Shown piece after piece: positions 1 to 6,318 of a stretch of DNA of 8,044 nucleotides; position 1 is the stretch's first letter, and each line of letters begins with the position of its first letter. Below the pieces are notes generated by a model that was not told the DNA's origin, did no database searches, and was given only the letters and a program-made list of their open reading frames with translations. Source of the DNA: an uncultured Clostridia bacterium (GTDB lineage Bacteria; Bacillota; Clostridia; Christensenellales; UBA1242); assembly GCA_934725745.1 (NCBI GenBank), contig CAKVCH010000023.1:1-8044 (forward strand), read 5' to 3'. The translations under genes and the position numbers were made by a program.

Positions 1-720
1 TTACTTGACGAATCAATCGTTCAAAATGTTGACTTGGCTCGTATCGCGTTTGGGCAAACAGTCGCGACATCGCAGTTGCAACTATTAAACGCTTTTTGTT
101 CGGCAATAAACGGCGGAACAAAATATCAACCATCAGTTTTGTCGTCATATTTTGATGATAGTGGAGAGATTTACTCAAATTCTCCAATTGCGCGCGGAAA
201 AACAATTACGGGCGATATGTCAAAAACAATAAGATATTTACTTTATCAAGCGCTTTCTAAAACTGGCGAAATGTCGTTTGTTCCAGGATATAAAGTAGCG
301 GGGAAAACTGGAACTGCACAAAAATATGGTTCAGACGGGAAAATTTCACGCGGAAAATATGTTTCGAGTTTCTTTGGATTTTTAGATAGAGAAAACCCTG
401 AGTATGCACTCCTTTTGTGTGTTGATGAGCCAAGTACTGGCGCTTACTACGGGAGCGTTGTTGCGAAACCATATGCAAAAACAATTTATGAAAAAATAAT
501 CGCTTACAAAAATCTTTCTCCAGATGATGAAACAAAAGTGGAAGATAAAAAGATTTTAACTCCAAATTTAATTGGATTCTCAATCTCAAAAGCGCTTGTT
601 GAATTAGAAAAAATGGGCGTTTATTATGAAGTTGACGGCGAAGGCGAGTTTGTTTTAGACCAATTCCCTTCAAAAGATGTAAAAATAAGCAAATCAACGA
701 CAATTTTAGTAAAAACATAA
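1..720 (+). CDS. ftsI: Class B penicillin-binding protein (FtsI/SpoVD type), C-terminal part with PASTA domain; 5' truncated by window edge
   Basis: This is the C-terminal end of a D,D-transpeptidase that cross-links peptidoglycan outside the membrane. The frame is open from base 1, so the TTG at 34 is an internal Leu and not a start. Visible signatures are VDLARIAFGQTVATS (about 31-75), which matches the FGQ segment of FtsI-family transpeptidases, and the KTG box (GKTGTAQ, Lys at 304) that follows the SxxK and SxN boxes; those two lie upstream of the window. The stretch PSTGAYYGSVVAKPYAK is the usual end of the transpeptidase fold. Bases 556-717 encode a single PASTA domain (LTPNLIGFSISKALVELEKMG onward). 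One PASTA domain fits SpoVD of Bacillus subtilis better than PBP2B, which has two, so it could be named spoVD; sporulation cannot be inferred from this alone. murE follows after 16 bases, which suggests co-transcription. Confidence 0.93.
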   Translation, partial: LLDESIVQNVDLARIAFGQTVATSQLQLLNAFCSAINGGTKYQPSVLSSYFDDSGEIYSNSPIARGKTITGDMSKTIRYLLYQALSKTGEMSFVPGYKVAGKTGTAQKYGSDGKISRGKYVSSFFGFLDRENPEYALLLCVDEPSTGAYYGSVVAKPYAKTIYEKIIAYKNLSPDDETKVEDKKILTPNLIGFSISKALVELEKMGVYYEVDGEGEFVLDQFPSKDVKISKSTTILVKT

Positions 721-736
721 AAAAGAAGGATGTTTA

Positions 737-2179
737 ATGAAACTTTCAACCTTAATAAAAAATCAAAAAGATATAATAGCAACTCGTGGCGACCTTGAAA
801 TTGATATTTTACAACTTTCACAAAAAGCGGATAAAAAGACGCAAAATGGACTGTTTTTCTGCATAAATGGAATTGCATTTGACGGACACGACTTTTTTCA
901 AAATGCAATCAATAACGGGTGTATTGCGCTAGTCGTTGAAAAGTGGCTAGATACACCACAACCCCAGATTTTAGTGCAAAATGTGCGCAATTTTGTGCCA
1001 GTACTATGCAAACGCTTTTATAAAAATGTTCAAAATAAATTGAAATTTATCGGTGTGACTGGGACAAATGGCAAAACAACAACCGCCAACTTGGTCTATC
1101 AGATATTAAAAAATGACAATAAAAAAGTGGGGATAATAGGCACAAATGGCATTGAATTTGAAGGTGTTAATTTGCCAAATCCAATGACAACTCCTGACCC
1201 TATTGACCTTTTTGATATATTAAGCGAAATGGTAAAGAAAAGTGTTGAATATGTTGTTATGGAAGTTTCTGCACACGCCCTTTTCCTAAGAAAACTCGCG
1301 GGAATTAGGTTTGAAGTGGGGATTTTTACTAATTTTTCGCAAGATCATCTTGATTTTTTTAAAAATATGGATAACTACGCGCAAGCAAAGCAACTATTTT
1401 TCGATAAATCAATGTGTAAGAATGTGGTTATTAACATTGACGACGAATTGGGGCGCACTATTTCAAGAAAAACTAATTCAAAATTATTTACATATGGTAT
1501 TTTTTCACCCGCTACAAATTTTGCAATGGATGTTGTTTTAAAAGATGACGGAACTGACTTTTTGCTAAATATTTTTGACAATGTCTTTGACATTAAATCA
1601 AATATGCTTTGCCTTTTTAATGTTTATAATATGCTCGCAAGCGCTGTTTGTGCAAAAATTTTGGGACTGTCAAACGAGTCTATTTTTAAAACTTTATCAA
1701 ATGTAAAAAAAATTGACGGTCGAATGAATTTTTATAAATTGCAAAGCGGTGCGACTGCTGTAATTGATTATGCTCATACACCAGATAGTTTAAAAAAAGC
1801 GCTACTTAATTTAAAGGATTTCACTCAAAATAGACTTTTAGTTGTTTTTGGCTGTGGTGGAAATAGGGATAGCGATAAGCGCAAAAAAATGGGGGAAGTT
1901 ACAAGCCTTCTTGCAGATTTTACAATTATAACAAGTGATAACCCACGAAATGAATCCCCTAAAAAAATCATTTCACAAATTAAAAGTGGCTTTGATGATA
2001 AAGAAAAATATACTGTAATTGTAGATAGAAAACAAGCAATCGTAAGCGCTTTAAGGGGCGCTGAAAAGGGAGATATTGTTCTTATTGCGGGAAAAGGGCA
2101 TGAAAAAATGCAAGAAATTAAAGGAATAAAATATCCATTTGATGATTATGAAATAATAAAGCCATTTATAAAGCTTTAA
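737..2179 (+). CDS. murE: UDP-N-acetylmuramoyl-L-alanyl-D-glutamate--2,6-diaminopimelate ligase (MurE)
   Basis: This cytoplasmic ATP-dependent ligase adds the third stem-peptide residue to UDP-MurNAc-L-Ala-D-Glu. At 480 aa it has normal family length and all three Mur-ligase domains. The N-terminal UDP-substrate domain (1-100) contains NGLFFCINGIAFDGHDF. The central ATPase domain has the P-loop GTNGKTTT (109-116), TTPDP (151-155), EVSAHAL (176-182), the TNFSQDHLDFF segment and YAQAK, whose Lys218 should be the carbamylated lysine. FNVYN (294-298) keeps the ATP-site asparagines. The C-terminal domain has DYAHTPDS (344-351), GCGGNRDSDKR and GKGHE (452-456). DNPR at 401-404 is the signature of meso-DAP-adding enzymes, as opposed to lysine-adding ones. 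The ATG at 737 is supported by AGAAGGA at 724-730, six bases upstream. murF does not follow, as is also the case in the B. subtilis cluster. Confidence 0.97.
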   Translation: MKLSTLIKNQKDIIATRGDLEIDILQLSQKADKKTQNGLFFCINGIAFDGHDFFQNAINNGCIALVVEKWLDTPQPQILVQNVRNFVPVLCKRFYKNVQNKLKFIGVTGTNGKTTTANLVYQILKNDNKKVGIIGTNGIEFEGVNLPNPMTTPDPIDLFDILSEMVKKSVEYVVMEVSAHALFLRKLAGIRFEVGIFTNFSQDHLDFFKNMDNYAQAKQLFFDKSMCKNVVINIDDELGRTISRKTNSKLFTYGIFSPATNFAMDVVLKDDGTDFLLNIFDNVFDIKSNMLCLFNVYNMLASAVCAKILGLSNESIFKTLSNVKKIDGRMNFYKLQSGATAVIDYAHTPDSLKKALLNLKDFTQNRLLVVFGCGGNRDSDKRKKMGEVTSLLADFTIITSDNPRNESPKKIISQIKSGFDDKEKYTVIVDRKQAIVSALRGAEKGDIVLIAGKGHEKMQEIKGIKYPFDDYEIIKPFIKL

Positions 2180-2217
2180 TAAATTGTTTTTTATATTGCA
2201 AAAAAATTACTATTTTT

Positions 2218-2250
2218 GGCTATTTTATAAGTTTTTAAGAAAAATCAGCC
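2218..2250 (+). terminator. Imperfect hairpin downstream of murE, possible weak terminator or attenuator
   Basis: GGCT (2218-2221) pairs with AGCC (2247-2250), and ATTTT (2222-2226) pairs with AAAAT (2241-2245), leaving C2246 bulged. A run of seven T follows at 2262-2268, but 11 bases separate it from the stem, so it is not a canonical intrinsic terminator. The stem is mostly A-T pairs and could be chance in this composition. Confidence 0.25.
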
Positions 2251-2368
2251 TAAATTGCGCCTTTTTTTAAAAAATTATTAAAAAAACACTTAAAATGGAC
2301 AAGTTTTGTGCTTTGCAAAGAATAAATGATTGCAAATATTTACCTTATAAACAAACACAAGTTTATTA

Positions 2369-2397
2369 TTGACAGCAAATGAATATATGCTTGTAAA
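2369..2397 (+). promoter_or_regulatory. Candidate sigma-A promoter for mraY-murD-ftsW
   Basis: A perfect -35 box TTGACA (2369-2374) is followed by a 17-base spacer and TGTAAA (2392-2397), which matches four of six -10 positions. The predicted start near 2404 would give a leader of about 105 bases before mraY. An inverted repeat abuts the -35 box, and the -10 box lies in the left arm of another repeat (2393-2442), so both could be operator or leader structures. Only base matching supports this. Confidence 0.5.
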
Positions 2398-2442
2398 CGG
2401 AAAAATTACCCCAAAAAGTTGCATTTTTTATGCCGTTTTTAC
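2393..2442 (+). repeat. Inverted repeat with nested small hairpin in the mraY leader
   Basis: GTAAACGG (2393-2400) is the reverse complement of CCGTTTTTAC (2433-2442) apart from two extra T. Nested inside is GCAT (2421-2424), loop TTTTT, ATGC (2430-2433), followed by five T. Its location across the predicted transcription start would suit a leader hairpin or protein-binding site. It resembles no riboswitch family I recognise, and the arms are short enough for chance. Confidence 0.3.
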
Positions 2443-2508
2443 TACAAAAAGACTTATTTAGAATAAAAACAACTAAAAAATACACAATAAATTAAAAGGT
2501 GGTGTCAT

Positions 2509-3501
2509 ATGACTTACTATTGTTTCTTATTTTCATTTGTTTTAAGCATAATTATAGCCCCTTTTTACATAAAATTTGCAAAAAAACTCAAATTTGGTCA
2601 AAATATCTTAGGCTATGTTGAAGAACATTTCTCAAAACAAGGGACGCCGACTATGGGCGGTGTTATTTTTATTGTCCCAACGATTATAGCAAGTTTACTA
2701 TTTGCAAAATCAAACTTAACTTTATCTTTTATGTGTTTAGCGGTCTTTCTAGCATACGCAGTTGTTGGATTTCTTGATGATTTTATTAAAATTAAGTACA
2801 AACGAAATCTAGGATTGCGAGCATATCAAAAAGTTATATTTCAGTTGGCAATTGCGCTTGTAGTCGCTCTGTTTGTTTACAGAAACGGTATGTTAAACGG
2901 CGTTTATTTGCCGTTTACGCTTACAAAAGTAAATTTTGGCGCGCTTATTATTCCATATATTATTTTAGTTTTTGTTGCAACAACAAACAGCGTCAATTTA
3001 ACTGACGGATTGGACGGTCTTGCGGGCAGTGTGAGTTTGATTACATTTCTTTTTATTGCGCTTATTAGCACTTTTTATTGCAAAAATCTTGTTCCTGACG
3101 CAAATAGTGAATACTTTATTCAAATGCAGAACCTAAATATGATTTGCGTTGCCGTTGCGGGCGGATTGCTAGGCTTTTTGGTTTTTAATTTTTACCCAGC
3201 GAAAATTTTTATGGGCGACACAGGTTCGCTTTCTCTTGGCGCACTTCTTGCTTGCGTGTGTTCCTTTAACGGGACAAGCCTTTATATTCCAATAATCGGC
3301 ATAATGTTTGTCGTGTCATCTCTTAGTGTGATTTTACAAGTGTTGCATTATAAAAGGACAAAAAAAAGAATTTTTCTTATGGCGCCTTTTCATCATCATT
3401 TAGAGCATAGGGGGATGAATGAAACTAAAATCGTTTTCATATACATAGTACTAACAATACTCGTGGGAACTCTCACGCTTGCATTGTTAGGGGGACTATG
3501 A
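2509..3501 (+). CDS. mraY: Phospho-N-acetylmuramoyl-pentapeptide transferase (MraY)
   Basis: This integral membrane enzyme transfers phospho-MurNAc-pentapeptide from UDP to undecaprenyl phosphate, making lipid I on the inner face of the membrane. Its 330 aa match the family, with roughly ten hydrophobic segments. Diagnostic motifs are in order: KQGTPTMGG (43-51), the GFLDDF acidic pair (Asp90, Asp91), NSVNLTDGLDGLA (160-172), FNFYPAKIFMGDTGSL (226-241, with Asp237 at the Mg site) and MAPFHHHLE (291-299). The loop around 190-210 (from FYCKNLVPDANSEYF) is polar and should face outside. The ATG at 2509 is set by AAGGTGGTG at 2496-2504, one mismatch from the ideal anti-16S complement and four bases upstream. 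It overlaps murD by four bases (ATGA), so the two are likely translationally coupled. Confidence 0.97.
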   Translation: MTYYCFLFSFVLSIIIAPFYIKFAKKLKFGQNILGYVEEHFSKQGTPTMGGVIFIVPTIIASLLFAKSNLTLSFMCLAVFLAYAVVGFLDDFIKIKYKRNLGLRAYQKVIFQLAIALVVALFVYRNGMLNGVYLPFTLTKVNFGALIIPYIILVFVATTNSVNLTDGLDGLAGSVSLITFLFIALISTFYCKNLVPDANSEYFIQMQNLNMICVAVAGGLLGFLVFNFYPAKIFMGDTGSLSLGALLACVCSFNGTSLYIPIIGIMFVVSSLSVILQVLHYKRTKKRIFLMAPFHHHLEHRGMNETKIVFIYIVLTILVGTLTLALLGGL

Positions 3502-5093
3502 AATATTTAATTTGGGGTTTAAAACTTAGTGGAGAATCAAGTCTGGAACTATTATTAAGACTTAAAAATCAAGAAAAAAATAACAATTTGGGCAAAATGA
3601 GTGGCTCAGATGTTTCTTTATCAGCCAAAAATAATAACACTGATATGGTGAAACGAAACGACGCAAAAAACGCAAAAATTTTACTAAAAAAAGTTAAAAA
3701 AGACAACGACTATAACCAAAGTTTAGATGTTAATTTTGAAAATAATACTGATTATTTTTTGAAAAAAGATAACAAAACGGGTAAAAATAGCGAAAAAGTC
3801 GCAAAAAATCACGATTTTTACTATCTTTTTGATGAAAATAAAGATTTGAGAGAGAAATTTAGTAATAAAGAAATTTCGAGTGTTATTGTCCTTGAAAGGC
3901 TAACAAAAAAGACAATTTTAAATATGGATGAAATAATAATAAGTCCGTCAATTAGTATTGATAATCCACTTATTCGATTTGCAAAACAGAATGGCGTTAA
4001 TGTCATTGGTGAATTGGAACTTGGCTTTAAAAATATGAATAAAAGTAGCAAGTTAATTGCGATTACTGGTACGAACGGTAAAACTACAACGACCGAACTA
4101 GTCTATGAAATATTAAAAAAATCAGGCGTCAAAGTGGAGAAAGTAGGTAATGTTGGCATTCCATTTACAAGTAAAGTTCAAAATGGAGAAGAGAATGTGA
4201 CATATGTTTGTGAAACGAGTTCATTTCAGCTTGAATCTTGCAAAACTTTTCATCCTAACATTGCTTGCATAATAAATGTTACGCCTGACCACCTAGACAG
4301 ACACGGAAATATGACCAATTATTTGAATGTAAAAAAATCAATTTTTGCTCATCAAGATAAGGATGATTTTTCGATTATTCCTTCTGATATGGAATGTTGT
4401 TTCAAATCAAACTGTTTTACTTTTGATACAAAAAAAAGTGTAAAACGGGGCGTTTATATAAAGAATAGAGCAATTTATGAAAAAATCGGTCTATTTTCGC
4501 ATAAAATTTGTAACTTAAACGAGTGTAAACTTTTTGGCGCTCAATTTGAAGAAGATATTTTATGTGCTGTTCTTATTGCAAAAATTATGAAAGTAAAAAA
4601 TAATGTAATTCGTGAAGTTTTGCGTCAATTTCTTCCAAGCCCACATAGATTGCAACTTGTATATGTGTCTAAAACAAATAATAAATATTTTGACGACTCC
4701 AAAGCAACAAATGTCGATGCAACCATAAAAGCGGTACAAAGTTTTGACGCACCGACAATTCTATTATGTGGCGGAAGTGATAAAAAGTGCGATTTTGATG
4801 GACTTTTTTTATCGTTACCACATTTTATTCAAAAAGTATATGCTTTTGGCGAAACCGCGGATAAATTGTTAGAGAGTCATAAGACGGTGAAGAGTGCCGT
4901 TCCTATTGAAAAATGTGCGACGCTTAGGCAAGCGGTTTTTCTTGCGTCTCAAGAGCAAAATAAGATTATTTTACTTTCTCCAGCGTGCGCAAGTTTTGAC
5001 GAATTTTCTTCTTATAAAGAGCGTGGCGACAAATTTTTGGAATATATAAAGGACTATTATGAAAATTTTGAAGAGTCAAAAAACACTTTTTAA
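3498..5093 (+). CDS. murD: UDP-N-acetylmuramoyl-L-alanine--D-glutamate ligase (MurD) with N-terminal-domain insertion
   Basis: This cytoplasmic ligase adds D-Glu to UDP-MurNAc-L-Ala. At 531 aa it is about 80 longer than usual (near 450). Domain 1 starts correctly with WGLKLSGESS (6-15), matching the G-x-SG nucleotide-fold turn. A Lys/Asn-rich stretch (about 24-105) then interrupts the fold before its second strand (FYYLFDEN; Asp112 aligns with E. coli Asp35 at the uracil site). Normal features follow: IIISPSISIDNP, GELELGF, P-loop GTNGKTTT (191-198), ETSSFQLE (Glu239), VTPDHLDRHG (His265), YLNVK (Lys279, the expected carbamylated lysine), PHR (Arg384), DDSKATN (Asp400) and LLSPACASFDEF. The ATP-site motif G-A-H-N-x-x-N reads GAQFEED (347-353), so its His and both Asn are changed. 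AGGGGGA (3489-3495) lies just before the ATG. Identity as MurD is firm; unaltered activity is an inference. Confidence 0.94.
   Translation: MKYLIWGLKLSGESSLELLLRLKNQEKNNNLGKMSGSDVSLSAKNNNTDMVKRNDAKNAKILLKKVKKDNDYNQSLDVNFENNTDYFLKKDNKTGKNSEKVAKNHDFYYLFDENKDLREKFSNKEISSVIVLERLTKKTILNMDEIIISPSISIDNPLIRFAKQNGVNVIGELELGFKNMNKSSKLIAITGTNGKTTTTELVYEILKKSGVKVEKVGNVGIPFTSKVQNGEENVTYVCETSSFQLESCKTFHPNIACIINVTPDHLDRHGNMTNYLNVKKSIFAHQDKDDFSIIPSDMECCFKSNCFTFDTKKSVKRGVYIKNRAIYEKIGLFSHKICNLNECKLFGAQFEEDILCAVLIAKIMKVKNNVIREVLRQFLPSPHRLQLVYVSKTNNKYFDDSKATNVDATIKAVQSFDAPTILLCGGSDKKCDFDGLFLSLPHFIQKVYAFGETADKLLESHKTVKSAVPIEKCATLRQAVFLASQEQNKIILLSPACASFDEFSSYKERGDKFLEYIKDYYENFEESKNTF
3567..3812 (+). other. Lys/Asn-rich inserted segment within MurD domain 1
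   Basis: Residues about 24-105 of MurD are dominated by Lys, Asn, Asp and Ser, with Asn triplets (29-30 region and 45-47) and no hydrophobic core pattern. MurD homologues pass in this position from the first helix straight to the second strand of the Rossmann-like domain. The DNA is rich in A runs, which fits growth by slippage. The reading frame is kept on both sides, so this is a disordered surface loop and not a frameshift. Boundaries are approximate. Confidence 0.8.
5048..5053 (+). promoter_or_regulatory. Ribosome binding site of ftsW, inside the murD coding region
   Basis: AAAGGA lies five bases before the ATG at 5059 and fixes that start although it sits 35 bases inside murD. The arrangement implies that ribosomes finishing murD help initiate ftsW. 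Confidence 0.7.
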
Positions 5094-6240
5094 AAATAAC
5101 GCAAGGTGGATTTTTGTTTTAACGCTCGTCTTAGTCGCGTTTGGTGCGCTTATGGTTTATAGCGCAAGTTTTTATTCGGCAAGTAGAAACTATAACAATC
5201 AATATTTTTTTCTAATAAAACAACTCCTTGGAATTGTTGTTGGCACTGTTTTTATGATAATTTTATCAAAAATAGACTATAATAAGTTAACAAAGTATGC
5301 GCTTCCTTTTGTTATTGTGTCATTTGTTTTGTTGGGGCTGGTGTTTGTCCCTGGCATTGGTGTAGAAAACTACGGGGCAAGGCGTTGGATAAGATTAGTC
5401 GGTTTTACAATTCAGCCAAGTGAACTTGCGAAATTTGCTTTTGTGCTATTTTGTAGCGTTTATTTAAGCAAAAATCACGAAAAAATTAAAAATTTCAAGA
5501 AATTATTGCCAGTTTTGTTCGTTGGTTGTGCTTTTTGCTTGATGATAATTTTAGAACCAAATATGTCAATAACGATGTGTATGGGGCTTGTGATGCTCTT
5601 TATGCTTTTTATTGGTGGGGCATCTTTTAAGCATTTTTTGCTTCTATGTGTGCCTTTTATTCTTCTTGTTCCTGTCTTAATTTTAATTGAACCTTATAGA
5701 CTTCTAAGACTTCTTGCCTTTATTGACCCTTGGGCAAGCCCAAAAGGGGAAGGGTATCAGTTGATTCAATCTTTCTTTTCTATTTCAAATGGCGGAATGT
5801 TCGGTGTTGGGCTTTTTAATTCAAGACAGAAATTTTTATTTCTACCTTTTGCAGAAAGCGATTTTATTTTTGCTATAATTTGTGAAGAGTTGGGACTGGT
5901 TGGTGCAATCCTAGTTATACTATTGTTTGCACTTTTAATAACATTTGGAGTAAAGGTTGCAATAAATGCTAAAAATCGTTTTGGATGCTATTTGGCGAGT
6001 GGTATAGTGTCTGTTATTGCAATTCAAACGATTTTAAACATTGCCGTTGTAACAGGTTCAATCCCGCCGACGGGCTTACCACTGCCATTTATAAGTAGCG
6101 GGAGCACTTCAATTGTTGTTTTTATGTCTGCTATGGGTGTTCTTTGTAACATCGACAAACAAAATCGTTCTCAAGAAATAAATCTTGAACAACCATCAAT
6201 TCGCCCATTTTTCAACCTAAAACAAAGAAAAAAGCGGTAA
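5059..6240 (+). CDS. ftsW: SEDS-family peptidoglycan glycosyltransferase FtsW (SpoVE-like)
   Basis: This polytopic membrane enzyme polymerises lipid II into glycan strands together with a class B PBP, here presumably the product of the gene at the window start. The 393 aa contain about ten hydrophobic segments beginning at residue 17. Family motifs are GARRWIRLVGFTIQPSELAKFA (split here as GARRWI 106-111 and QPSELAKFA 119-127), EPNMSIT (166-172), SISNGGMFGVGLFNSRQKF (241-259), LPFAESDFIFAIICEELGL (262-280) and PPTGLPLPFISSGSTS (336-351). Asp268 in the SDFIF segment aligns with the essential extracellular Asp of E. coli FtsW (Asp297). The basic tail (KQRKKR) should be cytoplasmic. FtsW, SpoVE and RodA are hard to separate by sequence alone; the location next to murD favours FtsW/SpoVE. 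murG normally comes next but is absent here. Confidence 0.94.
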   Translation: MKILKSQKTLFKNNARWIFVLTLVLVAFGALMVYSASFYSASRNYNNQYFFLIKQLLGIVVGTVFMIILSKIDYNKLTKYALPFVIVSFVLLGLVFVPGIGVENYGARRWIRLVGFTIQPSELAKFAFVLFCSVYLSKNHEKIKNFKKLLPVLFVGCAFCLMIILEPNMSITMCMGLVMLFMLFIGGASFKHFLLLCVPFILLVPVLILIEPYRLLRLLAFIDPWASPKGEGYQLIQSFFSISNGGMFGVGLFNSRQKFLFLPFAESDFIFAIICEELGLVGAILVILLFALLITFGVKVAINAKNRFGCYLASGIVSVIAIQTILNIAVVTGSIPPTGLPLPFISSGSTSIVVFMSAMGVLCNIDKQNRSQEINLEQPSIRPFFNLKQRKKR

Positions 6241-6256
6241 GTTCTATTATTTTATT

Positions 6257-6284
6257 TTGAATGATGTATAAAATATGATATATT
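6257..6284 (+). promoter_or_regulatory. Candidate promoter for the fucosidase-like gene
   Basis: TTGAAT (6257-6262, four of six -35 positions) is followed by a 16-base spacer and TATATT (6279-6284, five of six). TG at 6276-6277 gives an extended -10 (TGATATATT). The -10 lies in a perfect AT-only-armed inverted repeat, AAATAT-GAT-ATATTT (6271-6285), which could be an operator or simply chance in AT-rich DNA. Confidence 0.4.
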
Positions 6285-6318
6285 TATTTAACATTTATTA
6301 GAGCGTTTAGGAGAATAA

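Larger units (their letters stand above)
2180..2508. other. 329-base AT-rich intergenic region between murE and mraY
   Basis: No convincing gene is present. All frames are broken by stops, and the longest ATG-initiated reading (2295-2372, 25 codons) has no ribosome binding site. I see no motif that would mark it as a decayed murF. It holds a candidate sigma-A promoter (2369-2397), an imperfect hairpin just after murE (2218-2250), a perfect 10-base palindrome CTTTGCAAAG at 2311-2320, a TTGCAAA direct repeat (2313-2319 and 2330-2336), and an inverted repeat next to the -35 box (ATAAAC 2347-2352 with GTTTAT 2361-2366). Neighbouring genes in this cluster overlap or lie within 100 bases, so a gap this size suggests the start of a new transcription unit. 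Confidence 0.75.

Noticed and set aside
34..36. TTG as a start codon for the first gene
   Set aside because: The same frame is open back to base 1 and encodes conserved family sequence (LDESIVQNVDLARIAFGQ), so the TTG is an internal Leu codon.
257..718. 153-codon open frame on the - strand opposite the penicillin-binding protein gene
   Set aside because: It lies wholly antisense to a gene with clear KTG and PASTA motifs; the translation shows no recognisable domain and is rich in Leu, Phe and Lys as expected of a shadow of AT-rich coding DNA.
2295..2372. 25-codon ORF (MDKFCALQRINDCKYLPYKQ...) as a leader peptide before mraY
   Set aside because: There is no ribosome binding site, it ends inside the candidate -35 box, and it would lie upstream of the predicted transcription start. 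Its MDKF start resembles that of MurA only by chance.
2180..2508. Decayed murF in the gap between murE and mraY
   Set aside because: I found no trace of Mur-ligase motifs such as the GTNGKTT P-loop in any frame, and 329 bases could hold only a small part of murF. B. subtilis also lacks murF here, so absence needs no decay.
3498..3812. Frameshift or gene fusion at the 5' end of murD
   Set aside because: Both flanks of the inserted segment are in the same frame and match MurD domain 1 (WGLKLSGESS before it, FYYLFDEN after it), so it is an in-frame insertion.
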